Shown here in pieces: positions 42,671-51,695 of a stretch of 64,000 nt of DNA (positions within the stretch are counted from its first letter, which is position 1; the number at the start of each line of letters is the position of its first letter). The translations under genes were made by a program, and so were the position numbers. The stretch lies in NCBI RefSeq assembly GCF_003996965.1, contig NZ_QWDM01000021.1, positions 1 to 64,000 on the forward strand, in the 5' to 3' direction. The notes below the pieces were generated by a model. That model worked only from the letters and a program-made list of their open reading frames with translations, made no database searches and was not told where the DNA came from. This DNA is from Flavobacterium cupreum (lineage in GTDB: Bacteria > Bacteroidota > Bacteroidia > Flavobacteriales > Flavobacteriaceae).

Positions 42671-42750
42671 AAAAAGGCTTTAGCCAAAAGCTCACGTCTT
42701 TTGGCTAAAGCCTTTTTATATTTGATTCTTCAGCTTTCGGCTAAAGCCGG
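42671..42750. terminator. 20-bp perfect stem (GGCTTTAGCC type) plus extra half-copy
   Basis: AAAAAGGCTTTAGCCAAAAG (42671-42690) pairs perfectly with 42698-42717 around a 7-nt loop, with A and T tracts. A further CTTTCGGCTAAAGCCGG copy follows at 42734-42750. It serves as a bidirectional terminator between the convergent barrel and oxidoreductase genes. Confidence 0.75.
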
Positions 42751-42772
42751 AGGCAATTTAAAATCGTAATGA

Positions 42773-43765
42773 TTATTTCGAATTTCTAAATTCTTTCAGC
42801 ACTTCATCAATAACCCAGGTTGTTCTCGCTGCTGAGGTTCCTTTTGACGGAGAAACCCCTTCGTTACCCAAAAGTTCGGCAACGACGGTTTCGATAAAAG
42901 GCTGCTGAATATGAAGCGGGTTTTCGATTGTAATAGTTTCTTTTTCCCCGTTTGCATATTGAATATGAATCGGGTCATTTCCGAAAGTAGAGAAAGAGAT
43001 TTTTCCTTTATCACCTACAATTTCAGTATTGTCATAACGCTCAAAACTGGCAAAATTCCATAGACCGGTTCCATGAATTCCGTTTTCAAATAAAAACGAC
43101 ATCGAAACCGAATCTTCGGCAGGATAAGCAAGAAGTTGTGAAGTTGCATGTCCGAGAACCGATTTAATAGGGCCAAAGACAAAGTCCAGAAAATCTAAAG
43201 TATGACAAGCCAGATCAACAAAAATACCACCTCCGGAGATATGGGGCAAAACCGTCCAGGGCAAATTAATATCATCGTCGTATCTTTTTTCAAACGGATG
43301 ATATAAAACACAATTTACATGTCTGATCTTGCCTAATTTATTTTGATCTATGAGTTCCTTTATTTTTAAAAATCTCGGTAAACTTCTTCTGTAATAAGCC
43401 ACAAATAGCGGAACATTATGTTCTTTGCAGGCGCTGATCATTTCGTTGCACTCTTCAAAGTTCAATGCCATTGGTTTTTCCACATACACCGGTTTTCCGG
43501 CTTTGGCGCACAAAATTGTATATTCTTTATGGGAGGATGGCGGAGTAGCAATATAAACAGCATCAACTTCCGGGTCGTTAATTAAATCTGTTGCATTCGA
43601 GTACCATTTTGCCACATTATGGCGTTTGGCGTAATCTTCGGCAAGGGCAGCATCCCGGCGCATTACAGCTACTAAAGCTGAATTTGGGGTTTTCTGGAAA
43701 GCAGGCCCGCTTTTAACTTCGGTTACATTCCCACAACCTATGATTCCCCATTTTACAATTTTCAT
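42773..43765 (-). CDS. Gfo/Idh/MocA family oxidoreductase
   Basis: 330 residues. The N-terminal Rossmann fold has WGIIGCGNVTEVKSGPAF and the family signature YVEKPMALNFEEC (EKP motif with catalytic Lys). The C-terminal alpha/beta domain carries the HTLDFLDFVFGPI segment with a likely catalytic His. These NAD(P)-dependent enzymes oxidise or reduce sugars, inositols and bile pigments; substrate is not predictable. Lone minus-strand gene. Confidence 0.92.
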   Translation of the reverse strand: MKIVKWGIIGCGNVTEVKSGPAFQKTPNSALVAVMRRDAALAEDYAKRHNVAKWYSNATDLINDPEVDAVYIATPPSSHKEYTILCAKAGKPVYVEKPMALNFEECNEMISACKEHNVPLFVAYYRRSLPRFLKIKELIDQNKLGKIRHVNCVLYHPFEKRYDDDINLPWTVLPHISGGGIFVDLACHTLDFLDFVFGPIKSVLGHATSQLLAYPAEDSVSMSFLFENGIHGTGLWNFASFERYDNTEIVGDKGKISFSTFGNDPIHIQYANGEKETITIENPLHIQQPFIETVVAELLGNEGVSPSKGTSAARTTWVIDEVLKEFRNSK

Positions 43766-43785
43766 TTTTCTGGTTTTTTAGTTAT

Positions 43786-44091
43786 TTCAAATTTAAAAAA
43801 GGTTTGCCACTAATGGCACGAATTTTCGCGAATTATTTAATTTGTATAGGAGTAAAAAAATCAGTTGCTAATGCATGAACTATTTTTTTCCGCAGATCTT
43901 GCAGATTCTGTTGGAAAAAAATCCGCTAAATCTGCAAAATCTGCGAGAGTAAATTATAATAAAAATTCAAAAAGAATAGCCACGAATTACGCTAATATCC
44001 AAGAATTAGATTCGCGATAATTCGTGCAATTCGTGGCAAAAAAAAATCATTTTAATCCTTAAATCTGTGGCTAAAAAAAACAGACTTAGTT
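43786..44091. repeat. Diverged partial unit of the tandem array
   Basis: Begins CAAATTTAAAAAAGGTTTGCCAC and ends GTGGCTAAAAAAAACAGAC, the same boundaries as the two full units to the right, but its interior differs: an inverted pair of CGCAGATxTTGCAGAT-like words (43891-43945) and CCACGAATT words (43980-44037). Non-coding. Confidence 0.65.
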
Positions 44092-44537
44092 TTACTTTTT
44101 AGGTAAAGTAGTGAATCCCTTATTGTAAAGCGTGAACGTCTGAATGTCTACATTTTCCTGAATGGTGGCAGCAACAGATTTCAAATTTAAGTATCGTTTG
44201 AAAAAGGTTTGCCACGAAGTGCACGAATTATTTTCACGCAGATTTAAGCAGATGTACAAAGATTTTACCGCAAAGCACGCAAAGTTTATGCATCAGCTTG
44301 GTTTGGTAAAAACAAAAGTTCGCAAAGCTGGTTCAATACAAAGCTTTGCGAACTTTGCATTTTCTGAAGATACTTTTATAGGTAAAACTTTGCGTGCTTT
44401 GCGGTAATATCAAAATAGTCCATCGCAAAAAAATAATGCAAAAAATAGCCACGAACTCACAAAAATAATTCGTGAATTCGTGGCAAAAAAAATCATTTTA
44501 ATCCTTAAATCTGTGGCTAAAAAAAACAGACTTAGTT
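44092..44537. repeat. Tandem repeat unit 1, carrying a 90-bp copy of the S9 peptidase 3' end
   Basis: Bases 44092-44181 duplicate the last 90 bp of the S9 peptidase gene (44987-45076), including its stop codon, with several substitutions. The remaining ~356 bp is palindromic: CCGCAAAGCACGCAAAG against CTTTGCGTGCTTTGCGG, and CCACGAACTCAC against AATTCGTGG. Any ORF inside is a by-product of the repeat. Confidence 0.88.
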
Positions 44538-44986
44538 TTACTTTTTAGGTAAAGCCGTAAACCCCATATTGTAAAGCGTGAACGCCTGAATGTCTACATT
44601 TTCCTGAATGGTGGCAGTAACAGATTTCAAATTTAAAAATTGTTTGAAAAGGTTTGCCACGAATTTGCACGAATTATTTTCACGCAGATTTAAGCAGATG
44701 TACACAGATTTATTTTACCGCAAAGCACGCAAAGTTTTTGTAGCAGCTTGGTTTGGTAAAAACACAAGTTCGCAAAGCTGGTTCAATACAAAGCTTTGCG
44801 AACTTTGCATTTTCTGAAGATACTTTTATAGGTAAAACTTTGCGTGCTTTGCGGTAAAATCAAAGTAGTCCATCGCAAAAAAATAATGCAAAAAATAGCC
44901 ACGAACTCACAAAAATAATTCGTGAATTCGTGGCAAAAAAATCATTTTAGTCCTTAAATCTGTGGCTAAAAAAAACAGATTTAGTT
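44538..44986. repeat. Tandem repeat unit 2, carrying a second 90-bp copy of the S9 peptidase 3' end
   Basis: Bases 44538-44627 match 44987-45076 almost perfectly and break off at the same base as in unit 1 (after CAGATTT). The interior is nearly identical to unit 1. Its right edge abuts the genuine peptidase stop codon, so the true gene end is the third member of the array. Steps are 446 and 449 bp. Confidence 0.88.
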
Positions 44987-47095
44987 TTACTTTTTAGGTA
45001 AAGCCGTAAACCCCATATTGTAAAGCGTGAACGCCTGAATATCTACATTTTCCTGAATGGTGGCAGCAACAGATTTTCCTGCACCGTGTCCGGCTTTCAC
45101 ATCAATACGGATTAAAACAGGATTGTCTCCGGTTTGTTTTTCCTGTAATTCGGCAGCAAATTTAAAACTGTGCGCCGGAACAACGCGATCATCATGATCT
45201 CCTGTCGTTACCATAGTTGCCGGATACTGTACGCCTTTTTTAACGTTCTGAACTGGCGAGTATCCTTTTAGGTATTCGAACATTTCTTTGCTGTCCTGTG
45301 CAGTTCCGTAATCAAAAGCCCAACCCGCTCCGGCAGTAAAAGCATTGTAACGCAACATGTCCATAACTCCAACAGCCGGTAAAGCTACTTTCATCAAATC
45401 AGGACGCTGCGTCATCGTGGCACCTACTAATAAACCTCCGTTAGAACCTCCGCGAATGGCTAAGAAATCAGATGAAGTATATTTTTGGGCAATCAGATAT
45501 TCTGCAGCAGCAATGAAATCATCAAATACATTTTGTTTTTTCAGCTTGGTTCCCGCATCATGCCATTTTTTCCCGTATTCGCCCCCGCCTCTTAAATTGG
45601 CAACAGCATATACACCGCCGTTTTCCATCCAGACTGCATTGGCAATACTGAAACCCGGCGTCAGGCTGATATTGAATCCGCCGTACCCATAAAGAATCGT
45701 TGGGTTTTTACCGTTTAATTTCAGTCCTTTTTTATAGGTAATAATCATCGGGATTTTTGTTCCGTCTTTAGAAGTGTAAAAAACCTGTTTTGATTCGTAA
45801 TCCTCACTTTTGAAATCCACTACTGGCTTTTGATAAATTTCTGATTTCCCTGATTTAGGATCGAAAGAAAAGATAGTTCCCGGAGTCGTGTAGTTTGTAA
45901 AGCTGTAGTACAGCACCTTCTCTTCTTTTTTTCCTCCAAATCCTCCTGCAGTTCCAACAGCCGGAAGTTTGATTTCACGAACTAATTTTCCATCGTAGTC
46001 ATATTGCAAAACCAATGAAACAGCATCTTTGGTATAATTCGCAAAGAAATATCCGGATCCCGTTGAAGGGGCCAAAACATTCTCGGTTTCTTTGATGAAA
46101 TCTTTCCAGTTTTCCGGTTTTGGATTGCTTACGTCTACGGTAACAATGCGCTTGTTCGGTGCGCCTAAATCAGTATCAATAAACAGTTTACTGCCTACAT
46201 TTTCGATAATCTGGTTGTCGCTGTTAAAATTGTCAACAATCGTAATAATCGGACTTTCCGGTTTGGATAAATCTTTAATGTATAATTCATTTCCGTATGT
46301 AGAATTGGCTGCCGAGATCACCAGATAGCGATCATCTTCCGTCACGTAACCACCTACATATCTTCTTTTTTGATCTGCTCCAAAAATTATTTTATCGTCT
46401 TTTTGAGCAGTTCCCAGTTTGTGGAAATACAATTTATGCTGATCTGTTTTGGCAGATAATTCGCTTCCTTTTGGTTTATCATAGCTGGAGTAATAAAAAC
46501 CTTCATTTCCTAACCAGGAAACACCGCTGAATTTTACATCAACGATAGTATCTTCTAAAACTTTTTTCGAAACAGCATCAATGATAATCACTTTTCTCCA
46601 GTCGCTTCCGCCTTCTGAAATGGAATAAGCTGCTTTCGATCCGTCTTTAGAGAAATTTAAACCACCCAGTGAAGTCGTTCCGTCTTTCGAAAAAGTATTG
46701 GGATCCAGAAAGATTTCATCTTTACCCTTTTCACCTTTTCTGTAAATTACAGATTGGTTTTGAAGTCCGTTGTTTTTAGAATAATACGTAAACTTTCCTT
46801 CTTTAAAGGGGGCGCCTATTTTTTCGTAATTCCAAAGTTTTTCCATTCGTTTTTTAAGTTCTTCACGAAAGGGAATTTTATCCAGATAACCGTAAGTTAC
46901 TTCATTTTCAGCTTTTACCCAGGCCCCGGTTTCTGCTGATTTGTCATCTTCAAGCCAGCGGTACGGATCATTTACTTTCGTATCAAAGTAAGTATCAATT
47001 GTTTCTCCTTTTTTGGTTTCGGGGTACTGAATTTTATTTTGTCCAAATGAAATTCCTGCGGTAGTAATAGCCATTATAAGAATTGTTTTTTTCAT
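44987..47095 (-). CDS. Prolyl oligopeptidase family serine peptidase (S9A)
   Basis: 702 residues with a signal peptide (MKKTILIMAITTAGISFGQN), so periplasmic or secreted. The N-terminal seven-bladed propeller (YPETKKGETIDTYFDTKVND, DPYRWLE) precedes an alpha/beta hydrolase domain with nucleophile Ser in RGGSNGGLL, Asp in TGDHDDRVVP and His in KAGHGAGKS. It cleaves short peptides after proline. The final 30 codons are duplicated twice downstream. Confidence 0.95.
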   Translation of the reverse strand: MKKTILIMAITTAGISFGQNKIQYPETKKGETIDTYFDTKVNDPYRWLEDDKSAETGAWVKAENEVTYGYLDKIPFREELKKRMEKLWNYEKIGAPFKEGKFTYYSKNNGLQNQSVIYRKGEKGKDEIFLDPNTFSKDGTTSLGGLNFSKDGSKAAYSISEGGSDWRKVIIIDAVSKKVLEDTIVDVKFSGVSWLGNEGFYYSSYDKPKGSELSAKTDQHKLYFHKLGTAQKDDKIIFGADQKRRYVGGYVTEDDRYLVISAANSTYGNELYIKDLSKPESPIITIVDNFNSDNQIIENVGSKLFIDTDLGAPNKRIVTVDVSNPKPENWKDFIKETENVLAPSTGSGYFFANYTKDAVSLVLQYDYDGKLVREIKLPAVGTAGGFGGKKEEKVLYYSFTNYTTPGTIFSFDPKSGKSEIYQKPVVDFKSEDYESKQVFYTSKDGTKIPMIITYKKGLKLNGKNPTILYGYGGFNISLTPGFSIANAVWMENGGVYAVANLRGGGEYGKKWHDAGTKLKKQNVFDDFIAAAEYLIAQKYTSSDFLAIRGGSNGGLLVGATMTQRPDLMKVALPAVGVMDMLRYNAFTAGAGWAFDYGTAQDSKEMFEYLKGYSPVQNVKKGVQYPATMVTTGDHDDRVVPAHSFKFAAELQEKQTGDNPVLIRIDVKAGHGAGKSVAATIQENVDIQAFTLYNMGFTALPKK

Positions 47096-47149
47096 AGTTA
47101 AAGTTTATGGTTGTAACAAAAATAGCGTTTTTTGTGGGATGATTAAAAA

Positions 47150-47252
47150 ATTAACCGCAAAGTACGCAAGGTGTTTTTCGCAAAGTTCGCAAAGTTTAAA
47201 ATAAAGCTTTTGCGAACCTTGCGCTATTCCTTGACGCACTTTGCGGTTAAGA
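47150..47252. repeat. CGCAAAG-word inverted repeat
   Basis: TTAACCGCAAAGTACGCAAG and CGCAAAGTTCGCAAAG on the left face GCGAACCTTGCGC and GACGCACTTTGCGGTTAA on the right. The same CGCAAAG words occur in the 44.1-44.9 kb array. It lies between two minus-strand genes, directly after the TonB receptor stop, where it may act as a terminator. Confidence 0.7.
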
Positions 47253-47258
47253 CAAAAA

Positions 47259-49466
47259 TTACAAGTTGAAGTTAACTCCTAACACAATGTTTCTTCCAAT
47301 ATTCGGAATACCGTCTGTTTTTAATCTGGAGAGATGTGCAATATATTTTTTATCGAATAAATTATTTCCATTCAGGTTAATATCGAAGGCCGTTTTACCT
47401 AGTTTAACCGTTCCTCCAAAACCTAAATTGACCAGTATATACCCTTTTGAGGCAGTTTCGAAACCACTCACGTTATCCTGATCAAAAGTAGACGAAACGT
47501 TTACGGATGCAAATCCTTCCTCTAACCAGTTTTTAATTTTGAATTCCGTTCTAAGCGTGTTATTCCAGTTATTAGCCGGAATTAAAGGTAAATAATCGTT
47601 ATTGTCTTTTTTACCTGTCACGGTTTCAAAGCTGGTTTCAAAATGCAGCCAGTCTAACGGGTGCGGGTGAAAGTGAAAACCAACTTCACCACCGTATAGT
47701 TTGGCATTATCCTGAATATAGGCAAAAACATCATTGTCCTCTAAGGTTTGCCCTGTTGGGGAAGTGTAGATGTAATTGTTGATGTGATTGTAAAATCCGT
47801 TAATAAAAAACTCAAAATGCGAATTTTTGTATTCCAGGTTCAAATCTGTCTGAACGTTTTGCTCGGTTTTTAAGGCAGCGTTTCCAATTTCGTATCGGTT
47901 GGTGCCTTCGTGAACACCATTTGACGTTAATTCAGCTAAGTTGGGTGCCCGGAATCCCGTAGCAACATTCAGGCGAAGGGTTAGAGGTTCAGCCAGTTTG
48001 GTTTTGTAGCCTAATGAAGCATTAAAACTGTCAAAAGAGCGGTCTAAAGCCTGAAAATAACCTTCTTCGTCTACAATGCCATGCGCCTCAGAGCTCACGT
48101 TTCGGTTGTCAAAACGCAGTCCGGCCTGAATAACATTACTGTTCCATTCGTAATTTGCAGTTCCAAAAACCCCAAAATCATTGGTAGTCGCATCCGGAAT
48201 CAAATATTCTTCTCCCGAATTGGTATTGGTCTGATGCATTCCCTGTACGCCAAGAATAGTTTCAATTTTACCAAATTTCGGAAAATGGTATTTTGCATTA
48301 TAATTCAAAGTGTTCAGCTTCATGTGCAAAGACGCTGTATTGCTGTCTTCAAATTCACTTCGGTCATTAGAAATGTAACCTAAATCAACATCTAATTTCG
48401 AATTTTCGAAAAAGATCACGTTGTTTAAACTCAATAAATGATTGAAAATTCCCTGTCTTGGAAACTGTGTGTCTTTACTGGAAGACTGTTCCGCAATCCC
48501 GTCTTCGGGAATCCCGATGTCTAATTTATTGTAATTGTATCGTAATACACTTGAAAAAGTGGAGTTGCTGTAGCCGATTCCGGTTTTAAAATCCGTTTCG
48601 TTGTAACGCGAATTGGTTACGCGGTCTCCATCGGCAATTTTATAATCGGAGTGGGTATTGAAACTTCCGCGGGCTAAAAATTTCCAGTTGTCCGTAGACG
48701 TTTTCAGTCCAATCGAGGAATTGCTTCCTTGCGTATTAGTAAAGTATTTTTGACTGAAATTGGCTTTGAAAGTATTCGCATCGGCAAATTTTTCAGGGTT
48801 AAAGTATAAAACCCCACCCAAAGCATCCGATCCGTACAACAAGGAAGCAGGGCCTTTAATGACTTCAACGCTTTCGATTCCGGCATCATTTAATCCTAAT
48901 CCGTGTTCGTCTCCAAACTGTTGATTTTCGATCCGCACACCTTGCGAATACACCAAAACACGATTCCCGCTTAGACCTCTGATTACGGGCTTCCCGATAG
49001 AAGTTCCCGTGGAAATCTGAGAAACCCCCGGAATGGTTGCCAAACCTTCTATTAAAGTTGAGGTTCCTTTTTGCTGTAATGTTTTGATACTTTCATGTTC
49101 TACTTTCATCACGTTTTGCGATTGCAGTTTATTGAAAGGCGTAGAGACAATTACTTCATCCATTTCAAAAATAGATTCAAGCAATGTAATGTCGAGCGTA
49201 TTCTCTTTTACCAGTTTGGCAATTGTTTTGTTTTGCGTGGTGTAACCGACAAAAGTAAAAGAAAGGCGCAGATTTCCGTTTGGAAGATTGGTAAATTCAT
49301 ATTTTCCGTTGGCGTCAGTTGTGGTGCCTTTATGTAATTCCGGAGCATACACAGAAACTCCCGGCATAGGTTGATTTTGAAGATCGGATACGGTTCCTGA
49401 AACGGAATTTTGAGCTGAAAGCAGCCCTGAAAACCCTAAAATAAGGGCTAGTAGTAATTTTTTCAT
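47259..49466 (-). CDS. TonB-dependent outer-membrane receptor
   Basis: 735 residues. After a signal peptide (LLLALILGFSGLLSAQN) comes a carboxypeptidase-regulatory-like domain (SVSGTVSDLQNQPMPGVSVY, residues 20-105), a plug (STLIEGLATIPGVSQ, KPVIRGLSGNRVLVYSQGVR, VEVIKGPASLLYGSDALGGV) and a 22-strand barrel ending IGRNIVLGVNFNL. It imports a ligand using TonB energy. It follows a small His/Cys-rich protein gene, which points to a metal or metal-chelate substrate. There is no SusD partner, so it is not a glycan receptor of the Sus type. Confidence 0.93.
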   Translation of the reverse strand: MKKLLLALILGFSGLLSAQNSVSGTVSDLQNQPMPGVSVYAPELHKGTTTDANGKYEFTNLPNGNLRLSFTFVGYTTQNKTIAKLVKENTLDITLLESIFEMDEVIVSTPFNKLQSQNVMKVEHESIKTLQQKGTSTLIEGLATIPGVSQISTGTSIGKPVIRGLSGNRVLVYSQGVRIENQQFGDEHGLGLNDAGIESVEVIKGPASLLYGSDALGGVLYFNPEKFADANTFKANFSQKYFTNTQGSNSSIGLKTSTDNWKFLARGSFNTHSDYKIADGDRVTNSRYNETDFKTGIGYSNSTFSSVLRYNYNKLDIGIPEDGIAEQSSSKDTQFPRQGIFNHLLSLNNVIFFENSKLDVDLGYISNDRSEFEDSNTASLHMKLNTLNYNAKYHFPKFGKIETILGVQGMHQTNTNSGEEYLIPDATTNDFGVFGTANYEWNSNVIQAGLRFDNRNVSSEAHGIVDEEGYFQALDRSFDSFNASLGYKTKLAEPLTLRLNVATGFRAPNLAELTSNGVHEGTNRYEIGNAALKTEQNVQTDLNLEYKNSHFEFFINGFYNHINNYIYTSPTGQTLEDNDVFAYIQDNAKLYGGEVGFHFHPHPLDWLHFETSFETVTGKKDNNDYLPLIPANNWNNTLRTEFKIKNWLEEGFASVNVSSTFDQDNVSGFETASKGYILVNLGFGGTVKLGKTAFDINLNGNNLFDKKYIAHLSRLKTDGIPNIGRNIVLGVNFNL

Positions 49467-49624
49467 TTGAAAATGATGCTATAGTTAAATGGATTTTTCT
49501 TTTAAAATAAAACATCAAAACAATACTAAAGTCTGCCGATCCTGATATGGTCAGGATGGGGAAACCCAATGCTTTTTTGAAATGTAACTTAAAAGATTTT
49601 TGATTTTATTTCGATGTTTCGAAA

Positions 49625-49978
49625 TTAAGCAACTATAGCGTTCGGGGGACCACGAAGTAAGTAAGCGCTTTCTGAAAATGGAAATATTTTTTCTGAAAGG
49701 GCAAAGAAATAAGGTATTTCTTTATGGAAAGTATGAAATTGAAATGAAAATTCTTCAGGAACGATATAGCTTCCAAAAGAAAAATGGCATACATAACAAA
49801 GATCATAATTATGGTGCTCATGTGTGATTTCTCCGCTTGGATCACTATAGTCGTGATGGCATTGTTTCTCGGAAAGTTGCTTTACAATATGCTCATAACT
49901 GTGTATGGACTGAAACAATATTGAGAACAATACTGTCAGAGCCAGAGAGACACTTAATAGGAGCTGCTTTTTCTTCAT
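49625..49978 (-). CDS. Small His/Cys-rich secreted protein upstream of the TonB receptor
   Basis: 117 residues from ATG at 49978 (MKKKQLLLSVSLALTVLFSI); a frame start ten codons earlier lacks a proper signal. After the signal the region HSYEHIVKQLSEKQCHHDYS, then HEHHNYDLCYVCHF, holds seven His and three Cys in about 45 residues, suited to bind zinc, copper or nickel. The C-terminus is hydrophobic and aromatic. It ends 158 bp upstream of the TonB receptor on the same strand. Similar small His-rich proteins often precede metal receptors in Bacteroidota; the exact metal is unknown. Confidence 0.75.
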   Translation of the reverse strand: MKKKQLLLSVSLALTVLFSILFQSIHSYEHIVKQLSEKQCHHDYSDPSGEITHEHHNYDLCYVCHFSFGSYIVPEEFSFQFHTFHKEIPYFFALSEKIFPFSESAYLLRGPPNAIVA

Positions 49979-50201
49979 TGCTATGCAAAGGTATAAAAGA
50001 CCAATCAAAAATGAATTGCTTTTTTTAAATTCTGTTGCTGATTTATTAAAACTTGCCGGGGAAATCGGTTTATTTTTACTGAAAAAGAGAATAATTGCTT
50101 TCTAATCCTTTCTTGAACGGGCATTATATTATATTTGTAAGTGAAATAAATCATCCTCAAAAAACGTTTACTTGAAAAACTCTTTAAAATCAAAATACGA
50201 T

Positions 50202-50909
50202 ATGAGATTACTTTTTAGCTGTTTCTTTTTAGTGTCGTTTTTTACTGTTTTTTCCCAGGAAGAAACAAAACCTAAAATAGAGCCAATCGTTAAAATCGAT
50301 TCGTTGTACCGTGAAGATCAGTTTTACTTTTCCGTTACCTATAATCTTTTCGTCAATATACCTCCTGCACTGAAACAGGATAAATTCTCAGTGGGGCTTT
50401 CGGCCGGTTTTTTACGCGATATGCCCATTAACAAAAAAAGAACCCTTGCCATTGCTACAGGTCTTGGTTTGAGTTATCAGAACTTCTTTCAGAATTTTAC
50501 GATTTCCAAAGACGGTCAGGGAAATCGGGTCTATGGTGTAAATGATTATAATGAGATTGTCTCAAACCGATACCGGCAATATTTGGTAGATCTTCCGGTA
50601 GAATTTCGCTGGAGAAGTTCCACTTATGAAAGTTATAAATTCTGGAGAATTTACGGAGGACTTAAATTTAGTTATGCATTTTCTACCAAATCTGCTGTAG
50701 ATGATGGGGAAACGACTTATAAAATCAACAATAATCCCGACATAAATAAACTGCAGTACGGTACTTACCTGGCAGCGGGTTATAATACCTGGAATGTTTA
50801 TATTTATTACGGATTAAATCCTTTATTTAAATCCTCAGTTAAAACGATTTCCGGACAAAATGTAAACATTCAGACCATCAATGCGGGTCTTATTTTCTAT
50901 ATCCTATAA
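50202..50909 (+). CDS. Outer-membrane beta-barrel protein (PorT-like)
   Basis: 235 residues from ATG at 50202 (MRLLFSCFFLVSFFTVFSQE), a clean signal peptide; a TTG ten codons earlier is rejected. The mature part alternates beta strands (KFSVGLSAGFLRDMPIN, TLAIATGLGLSYQNFF, YLVDLPVEFRWRSS, GTYLAAGYNTWNVYIYYG) like small PorT-family barrels. No sign of the type IX component SprT itself. Its stop codon is adjacent to that of the convergent membrane gene. Confidence 0.8.
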   Translation: MRLLFSCFFLVSFFTVFSQEETKPKIEPIVKIDSLYREDQFYFSVTYNLFVNIPPALKQDKFSVGLSAGFLRDMPINKKRTLAIATGLGLSYQNFFQNFTISKDGQGNRVYGVNDYNEIVSNRYRQYLVDLPVEFRWRSSTYESYKFWRIYGGLKFSYAFSTKSAVDDGETTYKINNNPDINKLQYGTYLAAGYNTWNVYIYYGLNPLFKSSVKTISGQNVNIQTINAGLIFYIL

Positions 50910-51536
50910 CCACAAAAACAGGAATAAAATCTGGGGAAGGGTTCCTGCCAAAAGACCAATAAGCAATTCTGTACTGGTATGGGCTCCCATTTCCAGCCGT
51001 GACGATGCTACTACACCCGTTAAGACTACCACTAAAGCGGTCCAAAACGGATTTTGCATCTGCAGGTGAATGTTTAGTCCGATAATAAAAACGGTAAGTC
51101 CGCTGATCGCCAGCATGTGAAGGCTTGCTTTTATTTTAAAAAGAGAAAGTACCAGTGCTACAATGGTACTGAATAAGGCGCCCAGGAAAAAGAAATGAAG
51201 CTCGGGATAACGTGTAATAATGATACTTCTTTTTACTAATAAAATGTATAAAAAACATTGTAAAATAAGCGGAATTCTGCGCTGTGAAGTTTCAGGAACC
51301 ATCACCGATTTTATATGTCCGGTGGAGCGAAGTAACAGGAAAAACAATATCGGAACCAAAACGGTTATAATCAGGATTTGAAACAGAACATAATATTTTT
51401 CCCTGTTCGTAAAAATATCCTCTTTACAGTACAGATAAAACAAAGTGGCATACACCGATATAAAAATCGGATGAAGGATATAAGAGAAGAGAGGCAGTAT
51501 TTTTTTCAAAACCGGGTAATTTGAGGTGTTAAACAA
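50904..51536 (-). CDS. Polytopic membrane protein, PAP2-like
   Basis: 210 residues with about six transmembrane helices (ILHPIFISVYATLFYLY, VLFQILIITVLVPILFFLLL and others). The C-terminal segment SRLEMGAHTSTELLIG resembles the SRxxxxxH active-site motif of PAP2 phosphatases, but the other PAP2 motifs are weak, so activity is uncertain. It is convergent with the barrel gene; the two stop codons are back to back at 50904-50909. Confidence 0.75.
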   Translation of the reverse strand: MFNTSNYPVLKKILPLFSYILHPIFISVYATLFYLYCKEDIFTNREKYYVLFQILIITVLVPILFFLLLRSTGHIKSVMVPETSQRRIPLILQCFLYILLVKRSIIITRYPELHFFFLGALFSTIVALVLSLFKIKASLHMLAISGLTVFIIGLNIHLQMQNPFWTALVVVLTGVVASSRLEMGAHTSTELLIGLLAGTLPQILFLFLWL

Positions 51537-51671
51537 ATATAATAAAATAAAGTTTTTTGCTGCTAATTTGATACGTTTTCAGAAATAAAATTATTCCAGG
51601 GGCACTTTTTTCGCCATAATCACTGCCTGTATTTTTAAGAAAATCACAACTCTTTTCTGTCTTTAATGTTT

Positions 51672-51679
51672 TAAATTTG
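51672..51679 (+). promoter_or_regulatory. -7 element of murF-alr
   Basis: TAAATTTG, 16 bp before the ATG at 51696, matches TAnnTTTG. It predicts a leader of about 10 nt. No -33 TTG is obvious. Confidence 0.4.
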
Positions 51680-51695
51680 ACAAAAAGATTTTTAA

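Noticed and set aside
44162..44817. Two plus-strand ORFs of 81 and 69 codons with similar sequence
   Set aside because: They lie inside the tandem palindromic units and are similar only because the repeat is duplicated.
43797..44986. CRISPR array
   Set aside because: Repeats are long (~446 bp), palindromic and carry gene fragments; there are no unique spacers and no cas genes.
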